Below, piece by piece: positions 1 to 8,446 of a DNA stretch of 64,000 bases (the stretch's first letter is position 1; every line of letters begins with the position of its first letter). This stretch comes from an uncultured Prevotellaceae bacterium (GTDB taxonomy: Bacteria; Bacteroidota; Bacteroidia; Bacteroidales; Bacteroidaceae). Made by a program: the position numbers and the translations under genes. The stretch spans positions 1-64,000 of the forward strand of contig CACZPU010000037.1 in NCBI GenBank assembly GCA_902783165.1. The letters run 5' to 3'. Under the pieces are notes generated by a model, which saw nothing but the letters and a program-made list of their open reading frames with translations, made no database searches and was not told where the DNA came from.

Positions 1-263
1 CTCTCTGTGGTAAAAGAGCAAACACCGAAGTGGCATTCAGTGCGGGATGCAGTGTAGGTTCCAGTGTGGGATAAAATCAAGCAAAGCGTTGGCAGACAAG
101 AAGATAAGTCCTTAGTGCGGGTTCTTTTGTTTTATCAACTATAGACAGTTAGACCCTCATATATATTTATATTGCTGTTGATAGATGGGTGTTGCAAAAG
201 GCTACAAGTTGAAAGAAAAACACAAATAATAAACAAAATGACAAAGACGTCATTTGGGCTGTT
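1..263. other. Left-edge stretch with degenerate 12-bp repeats
   Basis: No complete gene is visible here. Three degenerate copies of an 8-base core lie at a 12-base period: AGTGCGGG at 39-46, AGTGTAGG at 51-58 and AGTGTGGG at 63-70. A fourth copy, AGTGCGGG, is at 113-120. One plus-strand frame is open from the edge to a TAA at 72-74, where the repeat would encode S-A/V-G-X units. A minus-strand frame is also open here, so neither is a safe call. The rest is AT-rich sequence downstream of the methyltransferase gene. Confidence 0.4.
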
Positions 264-821
264 TTACCTGTCCTTTGCTGCCATCAAGAATGCCTTGGCA
301 AACTCCCAAATAACAATTCCTGCTGTCACCGAGACATTCATTGAGTGTTTGGTACCAAACTGCGGAATCTCCAAGCAACCGTCACAACAATCGACCACCT
401 GTTGATGGACACCTTTCACCTCGTTGCCAAAAACAACAGCATACCTGCCTTCTGTTGTCTGGCGCCCACTCTCCCATAAGTGCTGCAACTTATCGCTGCC
501 TTCACATTGCTCCACGGCATAAACAAAAAAACCATTGCGCTGAAGTTCATCAACAGCATCCTGAGCAGTACTGAAATAACGCCATTCCACACTGTCCTCG
601 CCCCCCAAGGCGGTCTTGTGTATTTCGGGATGTGGCGGTGTGGCGGTGATACCACAAAGATAGACGGCTTCCACGCGGAAGGCGTCGGCAGTGCGGAACA
701 CGCTGCCAATGTTGTACATGGAGCGCACATCGTCGAGCACAACGACCAACGGCAGTTTGTCAGCTTGCTTGAACTCGTCTACCGACAAACGGTTCATTTC
801 TATGGTACGTAGTTTGCGCAT
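264..821 (-). CDS. SpoU/TrmH-family RNA 2'-O-methyltransferase
   Basis: This 185-residue protein is a small SPOUT-class methyltransferase that should transfer a methyl group from S-adenosylmethionine to a ribose 2'-OH in tRNA or rRNA. All three SpoU motifs are visible: NIGSVFRT at about 37-44, VVFGNEVKG at about 129-137, and MNVSVTAGIVIWEF at about 161-174. The last two form the trefoil knot that holds the cofactor. There is no N-terminal RNA-binding extension like that of RlmB, so the substrate cannot be read from sequence. It lies 15 nt downstream of the SufE gene on the same strand and is probably the last gene of that run. Confidence 0.9.
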   Translation of the reverse strand: MRKLRTIEMNRLSVDEFKQADKLPLVVVLDDVRSMYNIGSVFRTADAFRVEAVYLCGITATPPHPEIHKTALGGEDSVEWRYFSTAQDAVDELQRNGFFVYAVEQCEGSDKLQHLWESGRQTTEGRYAVVFGNEVKGVHQQVVDCCDGCLEIPQFGTKHSMNVSVTAGIVIWEFAKAFLMAAKDR

Positions 822-836
822 CTATGTACTATTTTT

Positions 837-1280
837 CTATGATGAATGACTGATGGAGTATGCCAACGCATATGCCCTCATCTGCTTCACCATGGCAAGC
901 AGACCATTGCTTCGTGTTGGTGACAGATGTTCGCGCAAACCGATGCGCTCAATGAAGTAGAGGTCGGCATCGAGTATCTCGCGTGGTGTATGGTCGCTGA
1001 GTACACGGATGAGCAGCGCAATGATGCCTTTCACGATGAGCGCATCGCTCTCGGCAGTGAAATGAATGGTGGCATCCTTGCCGTCGGAAGCAGGAATATA
1101 GTCGGCCTGCAGCCACACGCGGCTCTGGCAACCGTCTATAAGGTTGCTCTCGGTCTTATATTTGTCTTCCAGTGGTTGTTGCTCGTTTCCCAAGTCTATG
1201 AGCAGCTGATATTTATCCATCCAGTCGTCGAAATCGGAAAACTCTTCGATTATCTCGTCTTGAATCTCGTTGATGGTCAT
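837..1280 (-). CDS. sufE: SufE-family cysteine desulfurase activator
   Basis: This 147-residue SufE-type protein accepts persulfide sulfur from a cysteine desulfurase (normally SufS) and passes it to the Fe-S scaffold. The acceptor cysteine is C51 in DGCQSRVW, the hallmark of the family, and length and fold pattern are normal. The sulfurtransfer partner SufS and the SufBCD scaffold are not in this window, so this is an unlinked copy, as is common in Bacteroidetes. It sits between the U32 gene (69 nt upstream) and the RNA methyltransferase gene (15 nt downstream), all on the minus strand. Confidence 0.9.
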   Translation of the reverse strand: MTINEIQDEIIEEFSDFDDWMDKYQLLIDLGNEQQPLEDKYKTESNLIDGCQSRVWLQADYIPASDGKDATIHFTAESDALIVKGIIALLIRVLSDHTPREILDADLYFIERIGLREHLSPTRSNGLLAMVKQMRAYALAYSISHSS

Positions 1281-1349
1281 ATTATTGTCGTTGTTTATTG
1301 TTTCAGATTCGTTTTGTTGTTGCTCGAAAGGCAGAATGAGTTGACAATG

Positions 1350-2627
1350 TCATTCGCTCTTCACCAACTTGAAAAGCTTGTCGCTGGGACGCACCTTGTC
1401 AGGAACGGCAATGCTCACCTTGGTGCCTTGCAGGGCTGTTTCCACCGGACCATGGTCATCGTGAATCTCTTCGGCTGTGACATACATCACACCTGTGGTG
1501 GGTCCGGTGATGAGCAGTTTGTCGCCTACGCTGAAGGTTGTGGCGTCGACACTGAACTCTGCCACACCCAAACGGGAGAAATATTTCACTCCCTTGCCAA
1601 TATACACCTTACGCTCGGTGGCATTCGACCCGTAGTTTTGGTTCCACTCGCCCAAGGTCTGGCCCTGATAGTAACCGTCCCAAAAGCCGCGGTTGAACAC
1701 CCGTGCAAGCCTTTCGTCCCACTCATCCTTCTTCTCTTCGGTGAAAGTGCCTTCAAGCACGCTCTTGATGGCCTCTTTGTAGCATTTCACCACCGTGTAT
1801 ACATAGTCGCCACCACGGGCGCGCCCTTCAATCTTGAACACCCGCACTCCCGACAGCATCATGCGGTCGATGAAACGGATGGTCTTCAAGTCTTTGGGGC
1901 TCATGATATACTTGTTGTCTATCTCGAGTTGGTTGCCCGTTTCGGCATCGGTCACGATATAAGAACGGCGGCATATCTGCATGCATTCGCCACGATTGGC
2001 AGAGCGTCCGGTGTTCTGCAACGACAGATAGCACTTGCCGGATATGGCCATGCACAACGCGCCGTGACAAAACATCTCTATGCGAATGGGCTGTCCCGAC
2101 GGACCACAAATGTTCTCCTCCTCTGCCAAGCGATGGATTTCTGCCACCTGATTCATATTCAGCTCGCGTGCCAACACCACCACATCGGCAAATTGTGCAT
2201 AAAAACGCAGTGCATCAATGTTGGAAATGTTCAGCTGAGTGGAAAGATGAACCTCCTGCCCCACACGCCGACAGTAGGTCATCACCGCCACATCCGATGC
2301 AATGACAGCCGTTATGCCCGCCTGTTTGGCTGCATCGATTATCTCGTGCATAAGGGGAATGTCCTCACCATAGATGATGGTGTTCACCGTGAGATAGGTC
2401 TTGATGCCATGCTCATTGCAGAGCACTGCTATCTCTTGCAGGTCGTTGATAGTGAAAGTAGAAGCGGAATGGGCTCGCATGTTCAGCTTCTCAATTCCGA
2501 AATAGATGGAGTCGGCACCTGCCTGAATGGCAGCCATAAGCGATTCGCGGCTGCCCACAGGAGCCATCACCTCAAATTCTTCGAATGAAGCTTTCAAGCA
2601 CCCTTTGCCTGTTGTTGTATTATTCAT
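1350..2627 (-). CDS. U32-family peptidase-like protein
   Basis: This 425-residue member of the U32 family carries the signature EMFCHGALCMAISGKC near residue 190, followed by a cysteine-rich segment GECMQICRR. Family relatives such as TrhP/RlhA hydroxylate tRNA or rRNA bases, and collagenase activity is described for others; the sequence does not separate these roles. An in-frame ATG at 2645 would add six residues. I prefer the ATG at 2627 because a -7 element (TACCTTTG on the minus strand, 2633-2640) overlaps the longer start. That places the start codon 5 nt after the promoter element. The neighbours are dNK genes upstream and SufE downstream. Confidence 0.88.
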   Translation of the reverse strand: MNNTTTGKGCLKASFEEFEVMAPVGSRESLMAAIQAGADSIYFGIEKLNMRAHSASTFTINDLQEIAVLCNEHGIKTYLTVNTIIYGEDIPLMHEIIDAAKQAGITAVIASDVAVMTYCRRVGQEVHLSTQLNISNIDALRFYAQFADVVVLARELNMNQVAEIHRLAEEENICGPSGQPIRIEMFCHGALCMAISGKCYLSLQNTGRSANRGECMQICRRSYIVTDAETGNQLEIDNKYIMSPKDLKTIRFIDRMMLSGVRVFKIEGRARGGDYVYTVVKCYKEAIKSVLEGTFTEEKKDEWDERLARVFNRGFWDGYYQGQTLGEWNQNYGSNATERKVYIGKGVKYFSRLGVAEFSVDATTFSVGDKLLITGPTTGVMYVTAEEIHDDHGPVETALQGTKVSIAVPDKVRPSDKLFKLVKSE

Positions 2628-2632
2628 GGGTG

Positions 2633-2640
2633 CAAAGGTA
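2633..2640 (-). promoter_or_regulatory. -7 element 5 nt before the U32 start
   Basis: Read on the minus strand the sequence is TACCTTTG, a match to TAnnTTTG. Five bases separate it from the ATG at 2627, so the transcript would be leaderless or nearly so. No clear TTTG lies 19-20 bp upstream, so the -33 half is weak. Confidence 0.5.
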
Positions 2641-2671
2641 CGCAAAAAAAATCAGAAACATACAAGAATCG

Positions 2672-3301
2672 CTATACATTCTCTTCCATGGGGAAAAGAC
2701 CGTAAAGCTTCGCGTCGATCATGTCGGTCACCTGCTTGAAGTCGTGTGGATTCTCACCAAACTTGCAATGGTCGCCATCAATGATAATCAGCTGACCTTT
2801 ATAGGTGGCTATCCAGTCTTCGTAGCGTTTCTCCAAACCTTGCAGATAGTCGAGTCGCATGGTCTGTTCATATTCACGCCCGCGCTTTTGGATTTGTGCC
2901 ACCAGCGTGGGGATGCTCGAACGGATATAAATCATCAGGTCGGGCAACTTCACCAGCGACATCATCAACTCGAACAAATCGGTATAGTTGTTGAAATCGC
3001 GGTCGCTCATCATTCCTTGTCCATGCAGGTTGGGTGCGAAGATGCGTGCGTCTTCAAAGATGGTTCGGTCTTGTATAATGGTATCGCTGCTTTTGGATAT
3101 TTCAACCACCTCTTTGAAACGTTTGTTGAGAAAATATATTTGAAGATTGAAAGACCATCTTGGCATGTCGGCGTAGAAATCTGCCAGATAAGGGTTGTTG
3201 TCAACAGGCTCGTATCTTGGTGTCCACCCATATCGATGGGCCAAAAGTTTGGTGAGGGTGGTTTTGCCGCTGCCTATGTTTCCTGCTACTGCTATGTGCA
3301 T
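2672..3301 (-). CDS. Deoxynucleoside kinase, first of a tandem pair
   Basis: This 209-residue deoxyadenosine/deoxyguanosine-type kinase salvages deoxynucleosides by 5'-phosphorylation. The P-loop GNIGSGKT is at residues 7-14. The family's DR motif (TIIQDRTIFEDARIF) is near residue 100 and the LID region (RGREYEQTMRLDYL) near residue 145. It is closely related to the gene immediately upstream (3355-3978), with the same length and motif order. The two probably arose by tandem duplication and may form the dAK/dGK heterodimer known from some bacteria. The gap between the two genes is 53 nt. Confidence 0.92.
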   Translation of the reverse strand: MHIAVAGNIGSGKTTLTKLLAHRYGWTPRYEPVDNNPYLADFYADMPRWSFNLQIYFLNKRFKEVVEISKSSDTIIQDRTIFEDARIFAPNLHGQGMMSDRDFNNYTDLFELMMSLVKLPDLMIYIRSSIPTLVAQIQKRGREYEQTMRLDYLQGLEKRYEDWIATYKGQLIIIDGDHCKFGENPHDFKQVTDMIDAKLYGLFPMEENV

Positions 3302-3354
3302 ATCTTTGTGTTTTAAGGGTTATCGTGTTTGGGGGAGTTGTTAACGACAAATAT

Positions 3355-3978
3355 TCATTCTTCTGGGAAAAGGCCGTAGAGCGTATTGTCTATGCGGTCG
3401 ATAATCTGAGCAAAGTCGCGTGGCTGGTGTTCAAAATCGAGCAAGTCTTTTTCTATCACCATCACAGGTCCTTTGTATTTTTCGAATATGAACTCATCGT
3501 ACCTCTTGTTCAGGTTCTCCAGATATTCCAATTGTATCATTTGCTCATAGTCGCGTCCGCGCTTCTGGATATTAGCCACCAAATGAGGTACCGAAGCACG
3601 CAGATAAATCATCAGGTCGGGATACTTCACAATGGCCATCATCTGCTCAAACAACTCCATATAGGTTTCAAAATCGCGGTCGCTCATGTGTCCCATAGCC
3701 TTGTTGTTGGCCACAAACACATAGACACCTTCGAAGATAGTACGGTCCTGGATGATGGTGTGCTTGGCATGAGCTATGTCGAGCAAGTCGCGGAAACGCT
3801 CCTTGAGAAAATGCACTTCAAGATTGAACGACCACCGGTGGATATCGCGGTAATAGTCTTCCAAATAAGGATTGTTGCTTACCGACTCGTAGCGTGCTTC
3901 CCAATGATAATGTTTGGCAAGCATACCAGTAAGCGTCGTCTTTCCACTACCAATATTTCCAGCGATAGCTATATGCAT
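3355..3978 (-). CDS. Deoxynucleoside kinase, second of a tandem pair
   Basis: This 207-residue paralogue of the neighbouring kinase has the P-loop GNIGSGKT at residues 7-14, the DR motif in TIIQDRTIFEGVYVF, and RGRDYEQMIQLEYLENL in the LID region. It is expected to phosphorylate purine deoxynucleosides for dNTP salvage. It is the first gene of the minus-strand run that continues through the second kinase toward the U32 gene, and it has its own well-formed promoter (4003-4033). Which paralogue prefers dA and which dG cannot be told from the sequence. Confidence 0.92.
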   Translation of the reverse strand: MHIAIAGNIGSGKTTLTGMLAKHYHWEARYESVSNNPYLEDYYRDIHRWSFNLEVHFLKERFRDLLDIAHAKHTIIQDRTIFEGVYVFVANNKAMGHMSDRDFETYMELFEQMMAIVKYPDLMIYLRASVPHLVANIQKRGRDYEQMIQLEYLENLNKRYDEFIFEKYKGPVMVIEKDLLDFEHQPRDFAQIIDRIDNTLYGLFPEE

Positions 3979-4002
3979 AAATATTGTTTAGGTTTCTGTT
4001 GG

Positions 4003-4033
4003 CAAAGTTACGAATAAACGAGCAAAATGCAAA
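4003..4033 (-). promoter_or_regulatory. Bacteroidetes-type promoter for the kinase pair
   Basis: On the minus strand TTTG (4030-4033) is followed after 19 bp by TAACTTTG (4003-4010), 24 nt before the ATG at 3978. The spacer closely resembles that of the promoter at 8447-8477. Confidence 0.75.
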
Positions 4034-4113
4034 ATGAAAAACTGTTTTTATTTTGCATTTTCGAACGAAAGTAACTTATCTGTTGTCACGAATAAACGAG
4101 CAAATTGCACAAT
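4010..4113. repeat. 26-bp imperfect direct repeat spanning promoter sequence
   Basis: ACGAATAAACGAGCAAA followed by (A/T)TGCA(A/C)AAT occurs at 4010-4035 and again at 4088-4113, starts 78 bp apart. The first copy contains the spacer and -33 box of the kinase promoter. The second lacks the adjoining TAACTTTG and so looks like a dead copy. Confidence 0.7.
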
Positions 4114-4116
4114 TTA

Positions 4117-4148
4117 TTTGGTTCTTTCCGCATAATTGATTACATTTG
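4117..4148 (+). promoter_or_regulatory. Promoter for thioesterase and peptidase genes
   Basis: TTTG at 4117-4120 is followed after 20 bp by TACATTTG at 4141-4148, and the ATG is at 4171. It diverges from the kinase promoter, with the duplicated 26-mer between the two. Confidence 0.7.
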
Positions 4149-4170
4149 TACACACAAACAAAAAAAGAGA

Positions 4171-4653
4171 ATGAAAAAAATAAAGAACCCCTGGTTAGAA
4201 AAAGAGGGTTACAACTGTTTCGGTTGCTGTCCGGACAATCCAGCTGGTATCCACATGGAGTTTTTTGAAGACGGTGACGATATTCTATGTTTCTGGAAAC
4301 CAGAGTCGCACTTTCAGGGATGGATAAACACCTTGCATGGTGGCATACAAGCCACATTGATTGACGAATGTGCCAGCTGGGTGGTGTTCAGGAAATTGCA
4401 GACCAGTGGTGTAACGGGCAAGATGGAAATAAGATACCACAAGTCGATTATGACCACCGAACCCCAAATCACCATTCGTGCCCGACTGAAAGAACTGCGT
4501 CGGAATGTGGCCTTCATCCATGCACAAATAGAAAACGCGATGGGTGAGATATGCACCGAAAGCGACTTAGTTTATTTCGTCTCGTCAAAAGAAAAGGCAG
4601 CAGAGATGGGGTTCACCTGTTGTGAGACAGAAAGTGAGACTTTCCTGTTCTGA
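4171..4653 (+). CDS. PaaI-type hotdog-fold thioesterase
   Basis: This 160-residue protein matches the PaaI/YigI hotdog thioesterase group, which hydrolyses acyl-CoA-type thioesters. The core LHGGIQATLIDECASWVVF near residues 60-80 contains the HGG motif and an acidic residue on the central helix expected at the active site. The start at 4171 (MKKIKNPWLEKEG) fits the upstream promoter; an earlier in-frame ATG at 4105 lies before the -33 box and is rejected. The N-terminal YNCFGCCPDNPAGI segment is typical of this subgroup. The peptidase gene begins 12 nt after its stop, so the pair is probably co-transcribed. The physiological substrate is unknown. Confidence 0.85.
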   Translation: MKKIKNPWLEKEGYNCFGCCPDNPAGIHMEFFEDGDDILCFWKPESHFQGWINTLHGGIQATLIDECASWVVFRKLQTSGVTGKMEIRYHKSIMTTEPQITIRARLKELRRNVAFIHAQIENAMGEICTESDLVYFVSSKEKAAEMGFTCCETESETFLF

Positions 4654-4665
4654 CTTCTTTCAAGA

Positions 4666-5781
4666 ATGGCTGTGGAAATGAAAGGTATGCATCTGAAAAA
4701 TGGGTGCTTGTCACTCTACGTTGTATGCGGCATAGCGTTCTGTGTCGTATGCATAGTCATTCTGATTGCTATCCATTTGATGGCCGACAAGCACCAACCA
4801 AGCAATATCTCCCAGACCCATGCAATGAAAATAGACTGCTTGGTGAAAACCACACCCGTGAAAAACCAAGGCAAAAGCAATCTTTGCTGGGCTTACGCCA
4901 TGCTTGCCACTATAGAAAGCGAACACCTCATGCAGGGCGACTCTGTAAATCTCTCACCCTTGTACATCGGTAGAATGCTTCTACAAGACAAGGCGGTGAA
5001 ATACTATCTCACCCAAGGCAGACAGCCCATAAAAACGCGGGGAATGGCTTCGATGCTACTCACGTTCATTCAACAATATGGTATCACCCACTACGATGCC
5101 TTTCACGACGATGTGAACTTCAACGTGTTGGCTCGCAAAACGCAAAAAACAGCTGCCAACTGCCTTGCCAAACAAAAGGGATTGCAACAACTGAAGACCT
5201 CTGTCAGCAATATGTTGGACAACAATATGCACACCGTCCCAAAATATGTTTTCATGCTTGGTGCCGAATACACAACGCTCGAATTTGCAAGAAGTGTATG
5301 TCGTAGCAACGAATACATAGCATTGACCAGTTTCACACACCATCCTTTCTATCAACAATTCGTACTTGAAGTGCCCGATAACCACAATCACGACCAATTC
5401 TTCAACCTGCCCATCGACACTCTGATACATCGTGTGGAGCAGGCACTCAGAAACGGACATCCCGTTTGTTGGGAAGGCGACATCAGCGAACCAAAGTTCT
5501 CATTCAGCAAAGGCATGGCGCAACTGGAACAAGACGACAAGCCCGTGACACAAGCCACACGACAAACCATGTTCGAACGATTTGATACCACGGACGACCA
5601 TTGCATGGAATTAATAGGTGTTGCTCATGCCGATAACGGTAAAAAATTCTTCTTGTGCAAAAATTCGTGGGGTTCCAACAATCCCTTTGGCGGCATGATG
5701 TTCGTCAGCGAAAACTATCTACGAGCCAAAACCATTGCCGTATGGATGAGCAACGAGGCGCTCACAAGAAAATATAGATAA
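4666..5781 (+). CDS. Membrane-anchored C1 (papain-like) cysteine peptidase
   Basis: This 371-residue protein has a single hydrophobic segment at about residues 15-39 (SLYVVCGIAFCVVCIVILIA) and then a papain-fold domain. The catalytic set is visible: Q68 (oxyanion hole) and C74 in PVKNQGKSNLCWAYA, H312 in DDHCMELIGVA, and N333 in KNSWG. The arrangement resembles bleomycin-hydrolase-like C1B peptidases, but there is no hexamer-type N-terminal arm and no clear propeptide. The sequence suggests a periplasm-facing anchored protease. It follows the thioesterase gene by 12 nt and ends convergently with the GH20 gene. The target is unknown. Confidence 0.85.
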   Translation: MAVEMKGMHLKNGCLSLYVVCGIAFCVVCIVILIAIHLMADKHQPSNISQTHAMKIDCLVKTTPVKNQGKSNLCWAYAMLATIESEHLMQGDSVNLSPLYIGRMLLQDKAVKYYLTQGRQPIKTRGMASMLLTFIQQYGITHYDAFHDDVNFNVLARKTQKTAANCLAKQKGLQQLKTSVSNMLDNNMHTVPKYVFMLGAEYTTLEFARSVCRSNEYIALTSFTHHPFYQQFVLEVPDNHNHDQFFNLPIDTLIHRVEQALRNGHPVCWEGDISEPKFSFSKGMAQLEQDDKPVTQATRQTMFERFDTTDDHCMELIGVAHADNGKKFFLCKNSWGSNNPFGGMMFVSENYLRAKTIAVWMSNEALTRKYR

Positions 5782-5848
5782 CCACGCCTGCTGTTTCCAC
5801 ACCACTTGATTATTTTATTATTTGCTGAGAAAGAATTATTATTTCTTT

Positions 5849-7555
5849 TTATTGCTTACGCTTATTAAATTCTGCGGGACAATACGTGTAATTGTAAAGT
5901 TGGTAGATGTTCAGCATCTGGCGCTCACGTTCCAAAAAATCACCATAGTTTTTCTGCTTCGGCATCACCCATTGGACTTCACTCATAGCTGCAGCTCTTG
6001 GCAACATTTGGTATTCCAACAGATTTTTATAAGCAATATATTCTGTCCATATATTTGCTTGGGCTCCAATGATGTGCTTCTTTGCCACAACCGACAAGGA
6101 GTCGGGTGAAGGGTCAAGACTGTAAACACGCTCCATGGGCAAATAAGCCTTGAACAGGGTGGGATTATTCCAATCCTCTGGATTGGTTTGATAATAATCA
6201 AAATAACCATGGCTGGTAGGGGCCATCACTACGTCATGTCCCTTTTCAGCTGCCTCAAGACCCCCTTTAACACCTCTCCAACTCATAATCATGGCGCTGA
6301 CATTCACATCGCCTTCGAGGATTTCATCCCATCCGATAATGCGCCGACCTTTACTAATGAGATAATTCTCTACACGATTGGTAAAATAGCCTTGAAGTTT
6401 TGCCTCGGCAGCGTATTTCCCATCGCCCTTCAGTCCTAACTCGCGGATGCGCTGCTGGCATTTGGGACATTTCTCCCAACGTTCGCGCGGAGCCTCATCG
6501 CCACCAATATGAAAAATTTGAGAGGGGAATATATCCATCAGTTCGTCAAGGACATCATTGATAAACTGGTATGTCTGCTCGTTGCCGGCACAAAGGATAT
6601 CTTCAAACACGCCCCATCTGCCTTCTGTTTCATAGGGTCCACCCGTACAGCCCAGTTCTGGATAAGCCTTCAGTGCACCGAGCATATGGCCTGGCATGTC
6701 CACTTCGGGTATAACCGTGATGTATCTGTCTTTTGCATATTGCACCACTTCACGAGCCTCATCCTGTGTAAAGTATCCTCCATAAGGTGTGTCGTCATAG
6801 ACACCCATATTTCTGCCTATCACCGTATGTTTGCGCTGGGAACCCAGTTGCGCCAGCTTGGGATATTTCTTGATTTCTATTCTCCAGCCTTGATCGTCGG
6901 TAATATGCCAATGGAATGTGTTCATATTATGCAGCGCCATGATGTCAAGATACTCTTTCACCACATCAATACCGAAGAAATGGCGGCTCACATCCAAGTG
7001 CATGCCTCTATAGGCAAAACGAGGCTGGTCATTGATAACTACAGCAGGCAACTCCACCTGGTTTGTTACACCACTATTGTCGTTGCGCTCTGTTTCCAAA
7101 ATGATTGGAAGCGACTTGCGCAAAGTTTGGATGCCGTAGAACACTCCTTGGGCTGTACGCCCTTCTATTCTTACCAACCTATCGTTAACGGTCAGCCTGT
7201 AACCTTCATCATTGGTAATTTCTGCATTGATTGTCAACCATAAGGTGTGCCCGTCGCCCTTTATCCTTGCCGCCTTTTTGGTTTTGTTAGCAATGTATGG
7301 TTTCAAAGCCATAGAAATGCCTGTTGCCTTTTCTACATAATCCTTCAAAAACCCTGCATTGCGTTGCATATCAATCATGTTGTCGGGGAAAGCAATACTG
7401 CAATTGCCATCTATCATAAAGCCACGTCCTTCACTCAACAAAATTTCGCGCGGCAATGGCACTACCTTGTTATAGGAAGCTTGTTTATCAGCGGCCTGAG
7501 ACGTACAAATGATGCAGCATCCCACCACCATCCATACAATTCTTTTTATCCACAT
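5849..7555 (-). CDS. Secreted beta-N-acetylhexosaminidase (GH20)
   Basis: This protein of about 568 residues removes terminal beta-linked GlcNAc or GalNAc. The substrate-assisted catalytic pair is in HIGGDEAPRERW (D353-E354 from the chosen start), and WHITDDQGWRIEI and PEVDMPGH are further GH20 landmarks. An N-terminal GH20b-type domain precedes the barrel. I start at 7555 because MWIKRIVWMVVGCCIICTSQA is a signal peptide; the longer frame to 7630 would put a second hydrophobic stretch ahead of it and overlap the kinase gene. It lies 56 nt behind the pyridoxal-kinase-like gene. Likely targets are host glycans or peptidoglycan-derived sugars. Confidence 0.93.
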   Translation of the reverse strand: MWIKRIVWMVVGCCIICTSQAADKQASYNKVVPLPREILLSEGRGFMIDGNCSIAFPDNMIDMQRNAGFLKDYVEKATGISMALKPYIANKTKKAARIKGDGHTLWLTINAEITNDEGYRLTVNDRLVRIEGRTAQGVFYGIQTLRKSLPIILETERNDNSGVTNQVELPAVVINDQPRFAYRGMHLDVSRHFFGIDVVKEYLDIMALHNMNTFHWHITDDQGWRIEIKKYPKLAQLGSQRKHTVIGRNMGVYDDTPYGGYFTQDEAREVVQYAKDRYITVIPEVDMPGHMLGALKAYPELGCTGGPYETEGRWGVFEDILCAGNEQTYQFINDVLDELMDIFPSQIFHIGGDEAPRERWEKCPKCQQRIRELGLKGDGKYAAEAKLQGYFTNRVENYLISKGRRIIGWDEILEGDVNVSAMIMSWRGVKGGLEAAEKGHDVVMAPTSHGYFDYYQTNPEDWNNPTLFKAYLPMERVYSLDPSPDSLSVVAKKHIIGAQANIWTEYIAYKNLLEYQMLPRAAAMSEVQWVMPKQKNYGDFLERERQMLNIYQLYNYTYCPAEFNKRKQ

Positions 7556-7611
7556 CTTTTTCTTACGTTTTATTATTGATGGTCGATAACAATATATTCC
7601 AATTATAACTG

Positions 7612-8427
7612 TTATAGCAAAGAAAGCCAATTCTCAACTGGAATGCCACAATTTTTATCCACATTATCCTTGTTGCACTCAATCAATTTATAAAGGGCAT
7701 CCATAGCATGTCGTGTGCTCTCTTTCAGCTGATTTCCACTCAATAGTCTGCCTATGAGAATGGCCGAGAACATATCGCCTGTACCAGGAAAGTGAACGGG
7801 AATCTCATCATAGTGCAACACGAAATGTTCACCGCTCTCTCTATTGAATCCAGCCACAGCATGTTTGCCATCAATCACCATACTCGTCACCAGTACAGAA
7901 CGCGAACCCATTTTTCGAAGTCGGTCGGTCAAATCGAAAGCCTCTTCAAGGGTAACACCTTGTTCTTTGAAAGACGAATCGGTCAAGAAACAAGCCTCTG
8001 TATAGTTGGGGAATATCAAGTCGGCCACGCCTATCATTTCACGCATACTTTCCACGGTCTCTTCTGTCACACCATTGTAAAGTTTTCCCTCGTCGCCCAT
8101 AATTGGATCAACAAACACTGTCGTTCCCCTCTGTGCTTGTTCCTTGCAATATTCGGCAATGATACGTGCCTGTTTTACGCTTGCCATAAAACCTGTAGCA
8201 ATGGCATCGAATCGGAATCCCAATTCTTTCCAAACCGGGAACACACCCTGAATATATTCAGTAGTGTCCATAATGTTGAATTTTCCATAATCGAGCGTAT
8301 TGCTCACCAGAGCCGTTGGCAGATTATACACGGGGTGTCCCATATACGAAAGAATGGGCATCATGGCTGCTGTGGCCACTTTCCCATATCCGGCCAAATC
8401 GTTTATCAACAATATCTGTTTTTTCAT
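7612..8427 (-). CDS. Pyridoxal/pyridoxamine kinase-like PfkB protein
   Basis: This 271-residue ribokinase-like protein resembles PdxY/PdxK, which phosphorylate pyridoxal-type vitamers to make PLP. Visible landmarks are the N-terminal LLINDLAGYGKVA glycine-rich start, FVDPIMGDEGKLYNG near the middle, and the PfkB anion-hole motif HFPGTGDMFSAIL near residue 215, whose GTGD carries the catalytic Asp. The family also includes hydroxymethylpyrimidine kinases, so the vitamer is inferred. It heads a two-gene unit with the GH20 gene and has a good promoter of its own (8447-8477). Confidence 0.83.
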   Translation of the reverse strand: MKKQILLINDLAGYGKVATAAMMPILSYMGHPVYNLPTALVSNTLDYGKFNIMDTTEYIQGVFPVWKELGFRFDAIATGFMASVKQARIIAEYCKEQAQRGTTVFVDPIMGDEGKLYNGVTEETVESMREMIGVADLIFPNYTEACFLTDSSFKEQGVTLEEAFDLTDRLRKMGSRSVLVTSMVIDGKHAVAGFNRESGEHFVLHYDEIPVHFPGTGDMFSAILIGRLLSGNQLKESTRHAMDALYKLIECNKDNVDKNCGIPVENWLSLL

Positions 8428-8446
8428 TCTATATGATTAAGCGCTT

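Noticed and set aside
3..74. Open plus-strand frame ending at 72-74
   Set aside because: A minus-strand frame over the same bases is also open, so the short stretch cannot be assigned to a real gene from this window alone.
927..2588. Plus-strand open frame of 553 codons
   Set aside because: It runs antisense through the SufE and U32 genes, has no recognisable motif, and lies opposite two clear family matches. Long antisense frames of this kind recur in the window.
7540..7665. Two more TTATCCACA sequences near the GH20 start
   Set aside because: They arise from coding sequence (Trp-Ile-Lys and Asp-Lys-Asn-Cys-Gly codons) and are not clustered in a gap, so they are probably chance DnaA-box matches.
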